This document shows, piece after piece, positions 1-10,789 of a stretch of DNA of 64,000 nt. Below the pieces are notes generated by a model. The model saw nothing but the letters and a program-made list of their open reading frames with translations, was not told where the DNA came from and searched no databases. This DNA is from Pseudidiomarina tainanensis. GTDB lineage: Bacteria; Pseudomonadota; Gammaproteobacteria; Enterobacterales; Alteromonadaceae. The stretch lies in the NCBI RefSeq assembly GCF_004214835.1, contig NZ_PIQJ01000001.1:124001-188000 (forward strand), written 5' to 3'. The translations under genes were made by a program, and so were the position numbers. The first letter of the stretch is position 1, and each line of letters begins with the position of its first letter.

Positions 1-1263
1 GTCATCATCCACCACACTCTCCATTTGCGCGAGTACTTTGCCTTTCACATCTGGATTTTCAACAACGGCCTCGACGACAATGTCGACGCCTTTCACGCCT
101 TCATCGAGTAACGTCGGGGTAATTGAAGACAATACTTTGGCCATTTTCTTATGGTCCATACGGCCGCGTTCGACCAATTTACCAAGAATTTTGCTGGCTT
201 CAGACATGCCCAAATCAAGTGCTTCTTGACGAATATCTTTCATCACTACCGGCACGCCTTTATAGGCTGATTGGTACGCTATGCCGCCGCCCATAATGCC
301 GGCGCCAAGCACTGCTGCGCGCTTAATTTCTTTAGTTGCTAACTTGCCAGCTTTCTTAGCTTTACCTTTCACTAATTGGTCAGCCATGAAGATGCCGACT
401 TGTGCACGGCAAGCGTCGGTTTGGGTTAAGCCAACAAATGCAGCGTTTTCTGCATTCAATGCTTCTTCACGACCATGCTTGGCACCGTCTTCAACCGCTT
501 TAATCGCTGCGTGTGGCGCTGGGTAGTGTTTACCAGCTTGTGCCGCTGCCATTGCTTTGGCGGTGACAAAGGTCATGGTAAGTTCAGTATCGTTCGCTTT
601 TAACGGCTCGAGTTTCGGCTGACGTTTTGCGCGCCAATCTAAGTCGCCGCTTACTGCCGCTTTTACCATGCTCAGGGCTGCATCACGCAGTTTTTCTGGC
701 ATCACAACGGCGTCAACGAGGCCAATTTTGAGCGCATCTTCAGGCTTGTTATTTTTACCTGTGGTAATTAATTCCAGCGCGTTGTCAGGGCCAATAATGC
801 GCGGTAAACGCATGGTGCCACCGAAGCCCGGAATCAAACCCAGTTTTACTTCTGGCAAGCCGATAACGGCGCTGGTGTCGACCACACGGTAATCACACGC
901 AAGCGTCGCTTCACAACCACCGCCCAAAGCAAACCCAGCAACAGCGGCAACTGTTGGTACTGGCAAGTCTTCGAGCTGATCAAAAACGCGAGATGCTTTG
1001 GCAACCCAAACTTTGGTTTGCTCTACATCGGCAAATAATGTGAGGAATTCTGTAATGTCAGCACCTACAATGAATGTAGGCTTCGCACTGGTGACAATCA
1101 CACCGCGCAGATCTTTGTCGTTGGCCAATTCAGTTAAAGCTTGGCTGAATTCTTCCAAGGTTTTCTGGTCAAACTTGTTCACAGAGCCTGCGGCTGCGAA
1201 TTGAAGCTCGGCAATGCCGTCTTCTACAAATTCAACCCGAATGCTATCACCCTGATAAATCAT
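1..1263 (-). CDS. fadB: Fatty-acid oxidation complex alpha subunit FadB, 3'-truncated by window edge
   Basis: The visible 421 codons are the N-terminal part of the multifunctional beta-oxidation enzyme; the gene continues beyond the left edge. Residues about 1-190 form an enoyl-CoA hydratase (crotonase) domain with [16 protein letters not shown] and [14 protein letters not shown]. Their glutamates fall at 118 and 138, next to the two catalytic Glu positions of E. coli FadB. A Rossmann fold for 3-hydroxyacyl-CoA dehydrogenase starts near residue 320 ([11 protein letters not shown]). In the family this subunit hydrates and dehydrogenates acyl-CoA intermediates and pairs with the thiolase FadA, which is probably downstream, outside the window. 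The ATG at 1261-1263 has an AAGGAGA ribosome site. The gene is divergent from slt. Confidence 0.95.
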   Translation of the reverse strand, partial: MIYQGDSIRVEFVEDGIAELQFAAAGSVNKFDQKTLEEFSQALTELANDKDLRGVIVTSAKPTFIVGADITEFLTLFADVEQTKVWVAKASRVFDQLEDLPVPTVAAVAGFALGGGCEATLACDYRVVDTSAVIGLPEVKLGLIPGFGGTMRLPRIIGPDNALELITTGKNNKPEDALKIGLVDAVVMPEKLRDAALSMVKAAVSGDLDWRAKRQPKLEPLKANDTELTMTFVTAKAMAAAQAGKHYPAPHAAIKAVEDGAKHGREEALNAENAAFVGLTQTDACRAQVGIFMADQLVKGKAKKAGKLATKEIKRAAVLGAGIMGGGIAYQSAYKGVPVVMKDIRQEALDLGMSEASKILGKLVERGRMDHKKMAKVLSSITPTLLDEGVKGVDIVVEAVVENPDVKGKVLAQMESVVDDD

Positions 1264-1389
1264 ATTCGGTCTCCTTGAGCGTTTACTGATAATCAGATTG
1301 CTTTCGGTTAAAGTGGTTCTTATAGTCGCCCTAGAGTGTGGCCTTATTGGGGCAAATTTTCAATGATTTTTTAAACGTGCGTTTGAATT
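1264..1389. promoter_or_regulatory. Divergent fadB/slt control region with two inverted repeats
   Basis: This 126-bp gap must hold the promoters of fadB (minus) and slt (plus). Two small palindromes are visible: CTGAT-A-ATCAG at 1286-1296, and AAACG-TG-CGTTT at 1373-1384 with AT flanks. The second reads TAAAC-N4-GTTTG. This differs by one base from the PsrA box as I recall it, (G/C)AAAC-N2-4-GTTT(G/C), and PsrA represses fatty-acid degradation genes in many gammaproteobacteria. It sits only 5 nt before the slt start and about 110 bp from fadB, so its role is inference. No convincing -35/-10 pair was found. Confidence 0.35.
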
Positions 1390-3369
1390 ATGTCGAAGTG
1401 GTATCAACAATTTTGTACGGTTTTACTGTGTGCGAGTATTTTAGTTAGCGGTATTCACGCGAGTGAAGCGCAAACTGCTCAGGCTACTGCAAGCCCTATT
1501 GATGTGCGCGCACAACAACGCGAACTATTTTTAGAGGCGGAAGCGGCGTTAAAAAATCGTCAGTTAGACGACTATTCGCGCCTCATTGAAGCCTTAGGCG
1601 CATACCCTCTAGTACCTTATCTTGAAGCGGATTATATTCGTTTACTCGCCACTCCTAAAGATGATGCCCGGGTGAGTGAATTTCTCAATCAACACTACCT
1701 TTCGCCGTTAGGCTGGCAAGTTCGCTCGGTCTGGTTAGATAAACTCATGGACGACCATCATTACGAGCAGTTTCTGAGTTACTATGAGTATCCAGGAAGC
1801 ATTCGTCACCAGTGTTTCGCTGTTTACGCACAACTCGCCACAGGCACTGGCGATACCAAGCCAATCTTACGGTTGGTGAATGATATTTGGCTAACTGGCG
1901 AGTCATTGCCGAAAGACTGCGACCCAGTTTTAGAAGCTTGGACAAATGCCGGCATGCGCACTGCCGATATGATTTGGCAGCGTATAGTGCTTGCTGCAGA
2001 GGGTGGTCGACATACCCTGATTCCCTATTTACAGAAATTACTGCCAGAAAACATGCAGTATCTAGCCGAGCATTATCATCGGGTGCGCCGCAACCCTGCT
2101 AATTTAACTCAAAGAAAATATTTATCCAGCGACTTCCCCAAGCACGAAACACAAATTGTAACCTATGGCTTAGGGCGGCTGATTTGGCGTGACCCAGACG
2201 CAGCGCTAGCGCTTATGGATAACTTGCCTGCCCACATAAATTTTTCTGCTGAGCAGTATTTGCTGTTACGGCAAACGTTCGCAGTCGCTTTAAGCTTAAA
2301 AGACCATGACCAAGCGAGTCGTTGGCTCGCTCGATTGGATGCGACCGAACATACTGATGCGACGTTGCACTGGCAACTTGCAGAGTGGTTGCGGGAGGGC
2401 GCTTGGACACAGATCATGAGCCTTGTTCCACGTTTACCAGACACTCAGCGCGAATCAGATCAGTGGCAATATTGGTTTGCTCGGTCGCTTGAGGCTCAAG
2501 GTTTTGTGCCGGTATCTAAGCAAATTTTTGAACGTCTAGCGCAACAACGTAGCTATTATGGTTTCTTGGCAGCAGCAAAACTAAAACAGTCGTTGTCGCT
2601 CAGTCGCGAGGCGCTCGAACTGCCTCCAGAACAAATCAGCCGTGTACGGCAGCTGCCGGGTGTGCAGCGCGCATACGAGTTGCGGGCGTTGGACAGAGGG
2701 CTCGATGCGCGACGTGAATGGAATAGCTTACTTGAACATTTACCACCCGATGATCAGCGGGCTTTGGCTGTTATTGCCAGTGATTGGGGCTGGCATGATC
2801 AAGCGATTTATACGCTTGGCACATTGGGTGAGTACGATGCGATTGCACAGCGCTTTCCGACTGCCTATCTGGAAGAACATCAGCAGTTTTCCGATGCCGC
2901 GAATATTGATGTGAATTGGGCATTAGCAGTGTCGCGGCGTGAAAGTGCGTTCCGTGACGATGCACGATCACACGCCGGTGCCTACGGCCTCATGCAATTA
3001 CTCCCGAGCACCGCTAACTTAGTTGAACGTCGTGATGTTAGCGTGCACGAGCTATTTAATCCGTCGTACAATATCCGTCTTGGTACACGATACCTTGCAG
3101 ACTTGCAGCGCCGCCTAGGCGATAATTGGATCTTGGCAACAGCGGCGTATAATGCAGGCATTTATCGCGTTTATGATTGGCTTCCGGCACAACCTATGGA
3201 AGTTGACCGTTGGATTGAGCTGATTCCTTACGCAGAAACGCGAAATTATGTGAAGAATGTATTGGCCTATCAGCAAATTTACCGCACGTTACGTGAGAAC
3301 GAGCTGCAGCCCGAATTATTTGGTGAGTTAGTGCCGATGCAAATTAGTGGCGCACAGCTCAAACGTTAG
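1390..3369 (+). CDS. slt: Soluble lytic murein transglycosylase (Slt70 family)
   Basis: 659-residue periplasmic lytic transglycosylase that cleaves peptidoglycan glycan strands with formation of 1,6-anhydromuramyl ends. An N-terminal signal peptide ends around residue 26 (cleavage near ASEA). A long helical superhelix region (about 40-480) precedes the C-terminal SLT domain. The catalytic glutamate is E518 in SRRESAFRDDARSHAGAYG, followed by GLMQLLPSTA and the AYNAG motif that are diagnostic of family 1A enzymes. Length and architecture match E. coli Slt70. The next gene starts 7 bp after its stop, so slt and yigZ are probably cotranscribed with trkH. Confidence 0.95.
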   Translation: MSKWYQQFCTVLLCASILVSGIHASEAQTAQATASPIDVRAQQRELFLEAEAALKNRQLDDYSRLIEALGAYPLVPYLEADYIRLLATPKDDARVSEFLNQHYLSPLGWQVRSVWLDKLMDDHHYEQFLSYYEYPGSIRHQCFAVYAQLATGTGDTKPILRLVNDIWLTGESLPKDCDPVLEAWTNAGMRTADMIWQRIVLAAEGGRHTLIPYLQKLLPENMQYLAEHYHRVRRNPANLTQRKYLSSDFPKHETQIVTYGLGRLIWRDPDAALALMDNLPAHINFSAEQYLLLRQTFAVALSLKDHDQASRWLARLDATEHTDATLHWQLAEWLREGAWTQIMSLVPRLPDTQRESDQWQYWFARSLEAQGFVPVSKQIFERLAQQRSYYGFLAAAKLKQSLSLSREALELPPEQISRVRQLPGVQRAYELRALDRGLDARREWNSLLEHLPPDDQRALAVIASDWGWHDQAIYTLGTLGEYDAIAQRFPTAYLEEHQQFSDAANIDVNWALAVSRRESAFRDDARSHAGAYGLMQLLPSTANLVERRDVSVHELFNPSYNIRLGTRYLADLQRRLGDNWILATAAYNAGIYRVYDWLPAQPMEVDRWIELIPYAETRNYVKNVLAYQQIYRTLRENELQPELFGELVPMQISGAQLKR

Positions 3370-3376
3370 GAAAGCT

Positions 3377-3997
3377 ATGAGTGGATATCGGGTACCGAGC
3401 GCACCGGCAACCCATGAAGTGATTATCAAAAATAGTCGCTTTATTGCTTCGGCACGCCATGTGGAATCAGCCGCAGAACATCAGCAGCATATCCGCGACT
3501 GCCAGCAACAATGGCCTGGCGCAAGTCACTATTGCACCGCAGCGCTTTATGCAGCGCCAACTGATAGCCAAAAGTACGCGATGAGTGATGATGGTGAGCC
3601 TTCCGGTACCGCTGGGCGGCCGATGTTTCATGTATTGCAAAGTAGCGGCATTGGTGAAATTTCGGTGGTCGTCACACGATACTTCGGTGGTGTTAAGCTA
3701 GGTACGGGCGGTTTACAGCGAGCTTATAGTCAAGCGGTAAGCGACGTGCTTAAAGTTTTGACTTGTCATGAAAAAGTACTACGCAAAGCGGCTCAGATAA
3801 ACTACGATTATGCAGACCAAAGTGTGGTTTCGCATATGCTGCAACAATATGATGCAGAGATTACAGCGCAGCAATTTACAGCGCATGTTGAAGCGACGTT
3901 AGCGGTTGTGGCTGACACTGCACTTGAACTGCAATCCGACATAAAAAATGCTACGCAAGGGCGCGTAGTCATCACAATTATAAATGAGGACGGCTAG
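3377..3997 (+). CDS. yigZ: IMPACT/YigZ family protein
   Basis: 206-residue member of the YigZ/IMPACT family. The N-terminal UPF0029 domain carries the family signature MSDDGEPSGTAGRP followed by VVVTRYFGGVKLGTGGL, and a small alpha/beta domain (DUF1949-like) follows to the C terminus. The ATG at 3377 was chosen over an in-frame upstream codon inside slt because AGGAAAG lies at the right distance and the family N terminus aligns. In E. coli yigZ also precedes trkH. The biochemical role is not settled; eukaryotic IMPACT modulates the GCN pathway, which gives no direct bacterial function. Confidence 0.9.
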   Translation: MSGYRVPSAPATHEVIIKNSRFIASARHVESAAEHQQHIRDCQQQWPGASHYCTAALYAAPTDSQKYAMSDDGEPSGTAGRPMFHVLQSSGIGEISVVVTRYFGGVKLGTGGLQRAYSQAVSDVLKVLTCHEKVLRKAAQINYDYADQSVVSHMLQQYDAEITAQQFTAHVEATLAVVADTALELQSDIKNATQGRVVITIINEDG

Positions 3998-5448
3998 TGC
4001 GCTTTCGCGGCATACTTCGTATTCTAGGATTACTGATTTGTCTATTTAGTGCGACATTGATCCCACCTGGTATCGTCGCGCTAATTTACGAAGACGGTGG
4101 TGGCGTTGCCTTTTTGCTGGCGTTTATTGTCAGTATTATCGTCGGCTTTTTGGTCTGGTACCCCAATCGCAATGAACGTTCTGACCTTAAGGTTCGTGAT
4201 GGCTTTTTGCTCACCGTATTATTTTGGACGGTACTTGGCTCGGTAGGGATTCTGCCATTATGGTTTACCGCAGAAGTGCCGCTGTCGATTACCGATGCTG
4301 CGTTTGAGTCGTTTTCAGGTCTCACAACAACCGGCGCAACTATTCTCACTGGTATTGAACACCTCCCACACAGTATTCTTTTTTACCGCCAGCAGCTCCA
4401 GTGGTTGGGTGGTATGGGTATTATCGTCCTTGCGGTGGCAATACTGCCAATGCTCGGCATTGGCGGCATGCAGCTGTATCGGGCAGAAATTCCGGGGCCA
4501 CTAAAAGATGCGAAAATGACACCGCGTATTGCAGATACCGCGAAGCATCTTTGGTATATCTACGTTGCTTTAACCGCCGTTTGCGCGATTGCCTATAAAC
4601 TTGCTGGAATGGGGTGGTTCGATGCCATTGGCCACGCTTTTTCGACCATTGCTGTCGGCGGCTTCAGCACTTACGATGCCAGTATGGGGTATTTTGATAG
4701 CTCGCTGATTAACACCATTTGTGTGGTGTTTTTACTCCTGTCATCAATTAATTTCGCGGTGCACTATGCGGCAATCACCGGCCGTTCGCTGTGGGGCTAC
4801 TTTAAAGACCCGGAAGCGCGTGGGTTTATATTCATTCAAGTGGTTTTGATCATCGTCGTGTTCATGACGGTGCTGGTGCACAAAGTTTTTGATAATACCG
4901 AAATCGCCTTCAATCAAGCGATGTTTCAAGCCGTATCCATCAGTACTACGGCAGGCTTTGCAACGGCAGATTTTGCCAGTTGGCCGCTATTTCTTCCCAT
5001 TCTTTTAATCTTCGCGAGTTTCATAGGTGGTTGCGCAAGTTCAACAGCTGGTGGTTTAAAAGTAGTGCGCGTTTTGTTGCTTTTCCGCCAAGGGGTACGT
5101 GAACTGAACCGGTTGGTGCATCCGCAAGGCATGTACTCGGTAAAACTAGGGCAGCGTATTGTGCCGCCGCGGGTGGTAGAAGCGGTTTGGGGATTTTTCG
5201 CCGCTTATGCGTTGGTGTTTGTGGTGATTATGCTAGGGCTATTGGCAACGGGTCTTGACGATATTACTGCCTTTTCGGCAACAGCCGCCTGTCTCAATAA
5301 CTTAGGCCCCGGGCTTGGCGAAGTCGCTGCTAACTACGCGGGTATTTCGGATACCGCCAAATGGCTGCTCGTGGTCGCGATGTTGTTTGGACGCCTCGAA
5401 GTGTTCACTATCTTGGTGTTATTAACGCCGACCTTCTGGCGTAGTTAG
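3997..5448 (+). CDS. trkH: Trk potassium uptake channel subunit TrkH
   Basis: 483-residue inner-membrane K+ channel subunit with about ten membrane helices. The four pore-loop selectivity segments typical of TrkH/KtrB are visible: [25 protein letters not shown] and NNLGPGLG. It starts with GTG at 3997, overlapping the last base of the yigZ stop, so the two are translationally linked. It converges with trkA on the opposite strand; the two stop codons overlap by 4 bp. TrkH works with the cytoplasmic NAD/ATP-sensing ring TrkA, encoded head-to-head here rather than in one operon. Confidence 0.95.
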   Translation: MRFRGILRILGLLICLFSATLIPPGIVALIYEDGGGVAFLLAFIVSIIVGFLVWYPNRNERSDLKVRDGFLLTVLFWTVLGSVGILPLWFTAEVPLSITDAAFESFSGLTTTGATILTGIEHLPHSILFYRQQLQWLGGMGIIVLAVAILPMLGIGGMQLYRAEIPGPLKDAKMTPRIADTAKHLWYIYVALTAVCAIAYKLAGMGWFDAIGHAFSTIAVGGFSTYDASMGYFDSSLINTICVVFLLLSSINFAVHYAAITGRSLWGYFKDPEARGFIFIQVVLIIVVFMTVLVHKVFDNTEIAFNQAMFQAVSISTTAGFATADFASWPLFLPILLIFASFIGGCASSTAGGLKVVRVLLLFRQGVRELNRLVHPQGMYSVKLGQRIVPPRVVEAVWGFFAAYALVFVVIMLGLLATGLDDITAFSATAACLNNLGPGLGEVAANYAGISDTAKWLLVVAMLFGRLEVFTILVLLTPTFWRS

Positions 5449-6821
5449 AAGAATAGGGCGCTTGGTTGGAACAGGCGCTCCACTTCGCGAATATACTTCT
5501 TATCAACCAAGAACAGAATAACGTGGTCATCGGCCTGTAATACCGTATCATCGTGAGCAATCAGTACTTCATTCCCACGCACAATTGCACCAATGGTTGT
5601 GCCTGGCGGCAGCTTGATTTCATCAATGGTTTTACCGATAACTTTTGAGGTCTTTTCGTCACCGTGCGCTATGGCCTCAATCGCCTCTGCAGCGCCCTTG
5701 CGAAGTGAGTAAGCGTTTACTATGTCGCCTTTTCGAATCAACGATAGCAGCGCTGAAACTGTTGCGCGTTGCGGCGAAATAGCAATGTCGATAACGTTGT
5801 CTTGCACAAGATCAACATAGGCCTGGCGCTGAATCAGCACCATGGTTTTCTTGGCCCCTAGTTTTTTTGCTAACATCGCGGACATGATGTTTGCTTCGTC
5901 ATCGTTGGTTACCGCAATAAACACATCCATATCTTCAATATGTTCTTCCGTGAGCAAGCGCTCATCAGACGCGTCACCTTGCAAAATCGTGGTGTTTTGT
6001 AAGCTTTCGTTGAGTGCTTCGGCGCGCTCTTTATTGTGTTCAATCAGTTTGACGCGATGGTTTTCTTCTAGCAATGCGGCCAGGCCAGCACCAACATTAC
6101 CGCCACCAGCAATCATTACGCGACGGTATTGATGCTCAAGCTTTTGCATTTCTTCCATCACCATCCGCACGTAACGGGTGTCGGCAATAAAGAAAATTTC
6201 ATCGCCGGCCTCAATAATGGTGGTCCCCATCGGTTTGATGGCTTGGCCCTGACGAAATATTGCCGCAACCCGCGTTTCCACATTCGGCATATGGCTTTTT
6301 AATGTTGATATCGCATGACCGACGAGTTTACCGCCATAATAGGCTCGCACGGCAACAAGGCTGGCGCGACCGCTAGCAAACTCCATCACTTGTAAGGCGC
6401 CTGGATAATCGACGAGACGTTTAATATAGTGAGTCACCTGTTGCTCAGGCGAAATCAGATGGTCGACGGGGATGTCGTCTTTGTGAAATAGCTTATCTTT
6501 GTAATCGCTGTATTCCTGTGACCGAATCCGAGCAATTCGTTTCGGTGTGCGATAAAGCGTGTAAGCAATTTGGCACGCTAACATGTTGGTTTCGTCACTT
6601 GGCGTAACCGCAATCAGCATGTCGGCGTCTTCGCATCCCGCTTGTCGCAGCACGCGTGGGTGCGAAGCATGGCCTTCTATGGTACGAATATCGTGAAGTT
6701 CAGACAGGGCTTCAAGGCGCCCCTTGTCGGTATCAACAACGGTAATATCGTTATCTTCGCCGACCAAGTTTTCTGCTAACGTGCCGCCAACTTGTCCACC
6801 GCCTAAAATCACTATTTTCAT
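5445..6821 (-). CDS. trkA: Trk system potassium uptake regulatory protein TrkA
   Basis: 458-residue cytoplasmic NAD-binding regulator of TrkH. It is an internal duplication: two Rossmann RCK-N domains ([13 protein letters not shown] at about residue 7 and [13 protein letters not shown] at about 238), each followed by a TrkA-C (RCK-C) domain. This is the standard full-length TrkA arrangement. Its start overlaps the rsmB stop by 4 bp (ATGA), making it the last gene of the def-fmt-rsmB-trkA operon, as in Pseudomonas and Shewanella. Confidence 0.96.
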   Translation of the reverse strand: MKIVILGGGQVGGTLAENLVGEDNDITVVDTDKGRLEALSELHDIRTIEGHASHPRVLRQAGCEDADMLIAVTPSDETNMLACQIAYTLYRTPKRIARIRSQEYSDYKDKLFHKDDIPVDHLISPEQQVTHYIKRLVDYPGALQVMEFASGRASLVAVRAYYGGKLVGHAISTLKSHMPNVETRVAAIFRQGQAIKPMGTTIIEAGDEIFFIADTRYVRMVMEEMQKLEHQYRRVMIAGGGNVGAGLAALLEENHRVKLIEHNKERAEALNESLQNTTILQGDASDERLLTEEHIEDMDVFIAVTNDDEANIMSAMLAKKLGAKKTMVLIQRQAYVDLVQDNVIDIAISPQRATVSALLSLIRKGDIVNAYSLRKGAAEAIEAIAHGDEKTSKVIGKTIDEIKLPPGTTIGAIVRGNEVLIAHDDTVLQADDHVILFLVDKKYIREVERLFQPSALFF

Positions 6822-8125
6822 TTGCGCTTTTCCAGTTTTGCGTAATAAAACCCGTCGCCATTATTGTCACCGGGTAACCATTGCCACTCTACTGCGCCAT
6901 CGGGTTTCGTTGCAACTGCTATTGCATCCGAATGTGCTTGTTTAAATGCTTCAATTTGCGATGTATTTTCTTCAGCTAGTATAGAACATGTCGCATAAAG
7001 TAGGGTGCCGCCCGGCTTCAGCGTTGGCCATAAAGCGTTAAGAATTTGCTGTTGAATATGCACTAGCTCAGCAATATCGCTATCGCGACGGAGCCATTTT
7101 ATATCTGGATGACGACGGATAACACCGGTAGCTGAACACGGTGCATCGAGTAAAATCCGGTCAAACAGCTGACCATTCCACCACTCGGTATTCGTCGCAT
7201 CGGCTTGGCGCACTTCAGCGTTAAGCTTTAATCGCTTTAAATTATCATGGACACGCTGCAATCGTGGCGCATCGGCATCAATCGCAAGTACTTGGGCCTC
7301 TGGTTGTTGCTCTAAAATATGAGCGGTTTTACCACCTGGCGCCGCACAGCAATCGAGAATGCGCTCGCCGGCTTGCGCGTTGAGCAACCAAGCGGCATGT
7401 TGCGCTGCAATATCTTGAACTGAAACCCAACCATCTTGAAAGTGCGGTAACTGTTGCACATCAACTGCCTGAACAAGCTGGATAGCGGTTTCGAGTGGTG
7501 CTTCGGTTATTGCTTCTATCCCGGCGTCGCTGAGTAATTGCAGGTATTCGGCACGATTCGTATAGCGTGAATTGATTCGCAACCACATCGGGGCTTGCCC
7601 GTTGTTAGCGGTAAAAATTGCTTCAGCCTGCGCAGGATAATGTTGTGTAATTAGGTCAGACAACCAACGCGGATGATTGTGCAGGAGCGCTGGTTTACGA
7701 GCGAGTTGTTGCTGTAACTCTGGCAGTTGACGTTGCAGGTTACGCAGCACACCATTGACTAAGCCTTTTTGTTTGCCGCGCTTAAGTAATACAGCAGCAT
7801 CAACGGTTGCCGATACCGCAGCGTGCTCAGCCGACCCCATGTAAACCAACTGATACGCACCAACGAGGAGCAAACTGTGCAGGATCTTGAGTTCGCCTTT
7901 CAACGGCTTGCTGATTAACGCACCGACCATGAAGTTGAGCGCTGGTAAATATCGCAGTGTGCCGTAGGCTAGCGCCTGCGCCATGCCTTTATCGCGTGGC
8001 TCCAAGTGTTTATTTAAACTGGGTAGTGCTTGGCTGAGTGAGCGCCCCTGTTCCACAACTTGAAACACGGCCTGCGCAGCAACAGCGCGACTCTCGGCTC
8101 CGGGGCGCACGTTACGGTGCGTCAT
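6818..8125 (-). CDS. rsmB: 16S rRNA (cytosine-967-C5)-methyltransferase RsmB
   Basis: 435-residue SAM-dependent methyltransferase that modifies C967 of 16S rRNA. An N-terminal NusB-like helical domain (about 15-140) precedes the methyltransferase domain with the SAM loop CCAAPGGKT and the two catalytic-cysteine motifs [10 protein letters not shown] and YATCSI. The ATG at 8125 is preferred over a codon 39 bp upstream because it forms a 4-bp ATGA overlap with the fmt stop and matches the usual N terminus and length (E. coli 429 residues). Both ends of the gene overlap neighbours by 4 bp. Confidence 0.95.
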   Translation of the reverse strand: MTHRNVRPGAESRAVAAQAVFQVVEQGRSLSQALPSLNKHLEPRDKGMAQALAYGTLRYLPALNFMVGALISKPLKGELKILHSLLLVGAYQLVYMGSAEHAAVSATVDAAVLLKRGKQKGLVNGVLRNLQRQLPELQQQLARKPALLHNHPRWLSDLITQHYPAQAEAIFTANNGQAPMWLRINSRYTNRAEYLQLLSDAGIEAITEAPLETAIQLVQAVDVQQLPHFQDGWVSVQDIAAQHAAWLLNAQAGERILDCCAAPGGKTAHILEQQPEAQVLAIDADAPRLQRVHDNLKRLKLNAEVRQADATNTEWWNGQLFDRILLDAPCSATGVIRRHPDIKWLRRDSDIAELVHIQQQILNALWPTLKPGGTLLYATCSILAEENTSQIEAFKQAHSDAIAVATKPDGAVEWQWLPGDNNGDGFYYAKLEKRK

Positions 8126-9084
8126 GATTTTACCTGAGGGAGCGTCGTACCCGGCGTAAACCAATCACTGCGCCCATTGAGGAAGTCGGCGGCCGGCATT
8201 GGTTTCTTACCTGCTGGCTGTAATTCAAGTAGCCGCAAAGCCCTATCGGTGGTTTGTACCACGACACCATGTTTATCCGCTTGCAAGATTGTACCTGGCG
8301 CTGCGTTTGCGCCAGCGACGACATCGGTACGCCAGACTTTGACGATTTCACCGTTATCGCAAGCGAGCCAACAAATCGGCCAAGGATTAAAGGCTCGTAC
8401 CCAGCGTTCGAGCGCTGCAGCAGGTTGTTGCCAATCTAACTGCGCTTCCTCTTTGCTAAGTTTTTTGGCATAAGTGGCTTGAGCATCGTTTTGCGCAACC
8501 GCATTATGTTGCAACCGTTCTAAATCAAGCAGCGCTTCGCATAACGCCTGCGGGCCTAACTCAGCCAGTTTACTATAAAGCGTCGCTGACGTATCGGTGG
8601 GTAAAATAGGCAATCGGGCTTCGAGTAATACCGGACCAGTATCTAAACCTGCTTCCATCTGCATGACAGCCACGCCAGTTTCTTGATCACCAGCCCAAAG
8701 TGCCCGTTGTATCGGGGCGGCACCACGCCAGCGCGGCAGCAATGAACCGTGCACGTTGACGCACCCGAGTCTTGGCGTATCTAAAACGATTTGTGGCAAC
8801 AATAACCCGTAAGCCACCACCACCATCACATCGGCGCGATAATTGGCTAACGTTGCTTGCGCATCGGCTTGCTTGAACGACTCGGGCTGCTCAACCGGAA
8901 GCTCGTGTTGCAGCGCGAGTTGTTTTACTGGGCTGGCTTGAAGCTTTTTGCCGCGACCGGCGGGCCGGTCGGGCTGGGTGTATACGGCAACAACGTCAAT
9001 GTTGGCAGCGTCGATTAATGCCGCTAAGTGCTGCGCCGCAAAATCTGGCGTGCCAGCAAAAACGACTTTCAGCTTATTCGGCAT
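8122..9084 (-). CDS. fmt: Methionyl-tRNA formyltransferase Fmt
   Basis: 320-residue enzyme that formylates initiator Met-tRNA using 10-formyl-THF. The N-terminal catalytic domain shows [11 protein letters not shown] and the signature [17 protein letters not shown], with the catalytic Asn-His pair and the downstream Asp in MEAGLDTGP. The C-terminal beta-barrel tRNA-binding domain spans about 205-310. Its first 11 bp overlap the end of def. Fmt and Def act in sequence on the same N-terminal formyl group, which explains their pairing. Confidence 0.96.
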   Translation of the reverse strand: MPNKLKVVFAGTPDFAAQHLAALIDAANIDVVAVYTQPDRPAGRGKKLQASPVKQLALQHELPVEQPESFKQADAQATLANYRADVMVVVAYGLLLPQIVLDTPRLGCVNVHGSLLPRWRGAAPIQRALWAGDQETGVAVMQMEAGLDTGPVLLEARLPILPTDTSATLYSKLAELGPQALCEALLDLERLQHNAVAQNDAQATYAKKLSKEEAQLDWQQPAAALERWVRAFNPWPICWLACDNGEIVKVWRTDVVAGANAAPGTILQADKHGVVVQTTDRALRLLELQPAGKKPMPAADFLNGRSDWFTPGTTLPQVKS

Positions 9085-9580
9085 GCAGACGCGCTTCTTT
9101 TTCGAGTTTTTTACGAATACGGTCGCGTTTTAGCGGCGACAAGTAGTCAACGAACAGCTTACCATTGAGATGATCGAGTTCGTGTTGGATACAGATGGCC
9201 AGTAAACCCTCGGCGGTGAGTGAGAACTCTTCGCCGTTTTTATCAAGGGCTTTCACCGTGACTTTGCCGGCGCGCTCTACTTTTGCGTAAACGCCTGGGA
9301 ACGATAAACAGCCTTCTTCATTGGTGAAATGGCCGTCTTGTGCTGTAATCTCTGGGTTAATAAACACCAGTGGTTCGTTCTGATCTTCACTACAGTCAGC
9401 AACGAATAGGCGACGGTGAATATCGACCTGGGTAGCAGCAAGACCAACGCCGTTGGACTCGTACATGGTTTCAAACATGTTGTCGATGTCCGCTTTGAGG
9501 GCATCGTCAACTTGCTGAATTGGCTGTGCGACGGTGCGTAATCGCTCGTCTGGATATTTTAAAATTGTTAATTTACTCAT
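9074..9580 (-). CDS. def: Peptide deformylase
   Basis: 168-residue Fe2+/Zn2+ hydrolase removing the N-formyl group from nascent proteins. All three conserved boxes are present: [17 protein letters not shown] (metal-binding Cys) and QHELDHLNG (two metal-binding His and catalytic Glu). Length matches E. coli Def. It is the first gene of the def-fmt-rsmB-trkA operon; the start has AAAGG just upstream, and the promoter must lie in the 81-bp gap shared with the divergent lysM gene. Confidence 0.97.
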   Translation of the reverse strand: MSKLTILKYPDERLRTVAQPIQQVDDALKADIDNMFETMYESNGVGLAATQVDIHRRLFVADCSEDQNEPLVFINPEITAQDGHFTNEEGCLSFPGVYAKVERAGKVTVKALDKNGEEFSLTAEGLLAICIQHELDHLNGKLFVDYLSPLKRDRIRKKLEKEARLHAE

Positions 9581-9661
9581 AACCTTTCATTCGCTAGTTT
9601 CATCTTGCGTGATTTTAACGTAATTTGGGGATGAACACACGGTTTTACAACGGAGCATAAG

Positions 9662-10750
9662 ATGACCAAATGGCAATTACCGGCGATTGCGCTAATCGGT
9701 TTTCTGCTAGGCACACCACTGCATGTTGCCGTGGCGCAGTCGACTACCGCAGAACAAACAAAAGGCGATGTGCTGTCGTTGCGTGAAGACGCGCCGCAGG
9801 AATATGTTGTCAAAAAGGGTGACACGCTGTGGGATATTTCCGAGTTGTATTTAAATGACCCGTGGTACTGGCCTGAACTCTGGCGCATTAACGAAGACGT
9901 CAAAAACCCGCATTTAATTTATCCAGGTGACCGGTTATTGCTGATTTGGGTTGATGGCAAGCCGCAACTGACTCGAAAAGAATACCGCGCGTTGTTGCCG
10001 CAGGGCGAGTTAAAAGATAAAGGCGAGCCGATTCCAACGTTTTCACGTGAGATGCTGGCGCCGTTATTGACCGAACATCGATTATTTAACGCTAGTAAGC
10101 TCAGTGATTTGCCACAAATACTGGGTGATAATCGCGGTGCGCCGCGCGTGAACGGTATGTTACCGGTGTTTATCAAAGGCGCCGTTGAGAAAACGACTTA
10201 TAGCGTGTTCACGCCAGTTGAGCGCATCGAACAGGGTGAGTTACTGCGCTATGTCGGCGACGTCGACATCACCTACAATAGTGGTGATATAGCCGAAGGT
10301 GAACTGAGCCGAATTCAGCGAGAAATACGTCGTGGTGACTACTTGTTAGAAACCAAACCGTTGAATCTGCCTGCTGTGATTACGCCAACCTCTGGTGCTA
10401 AAACTGATGGTCAAGTCATCGCTTCGCTCAACTCACGAAAAGAGCAAGGTAAATACGATGTTGTTGTGCTCAACAAAGGCGCCAATCATGGTGTTGCTGT
10501 GGGACAGATGTATCAAGCGATTCGTCCGGGCTCGACTATTTTTGTTGAGGGCGAAGAAATAAGCTTGGTGAATTACTATAAACCAGCAGATGATTTATCA
10601 CGTTTTTGGCGCAACACAGTGCAATTACCAGCGTCGGCAACGGCTGAGATGATGGTACTTGAAGTACAAGAAGAAACCAGCTTCGCGATAGTGTTGCGCT
10701 CACGTGAGTGGCTGTCGGTAGGTGATTACTATATTCCTAAGCAACTCTAA
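9662..10750 (+). CDS. Secreted LysM-domain peptidoglycan-binding protein
   Basis: 362-residue protein with a signal peptide (cleavage near residue 25, AVAQS) and a single LysM domain at about 47-95 (YVVKKGDTLWDISELYL, then WPELWRINEDVKNP and YPGDRL). The remaining ~260 residues have no domain I recognise. The same LysM gene sits between def and dprA in Pseudomonas and many gammaproteobacteria, so the family is conserved in position. It probably binds peptidoglycan in the periplasm; no catalytic motif is visible. Start supported by CGGAG 9 nt upstream. Confidence 0.9.
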   Translation: MTKWQLPAIALIGFLLGTPLHVAVAQSTTAEQTKGDVLSLREDAPQEYVVKKGDTLWDISELYLNDPWYWPELWRINEDVKNPHLIYPGDRLLLIWVDGKPQLTRKEYRALLPQGELKDKGEPIPTFSREMLAPLLTEHRLFNASKLSDLPQILGDNRGAPRVNGMLPVFIKGAVEKTTYSVFTPVERIEQGELLRYVGDVDITYNSGDIAEGELSRIQREIRRGDYLLETKPLNLPAVITPTSGAKTDGQVIASLNSRKEQGKYDVVVLNKGANHGVAVGQMYQAIRPGSTIFVEGEEISLVNYYKPADDLSRFWRNTVQLPASATAEMMVLEVQEETSFAIVLRSREWLSVGDYYIPKQL

Positions 10751-10789
10751 AACACGAGTCGTCTTAATCAACAATCGGAGGTTATCAGC

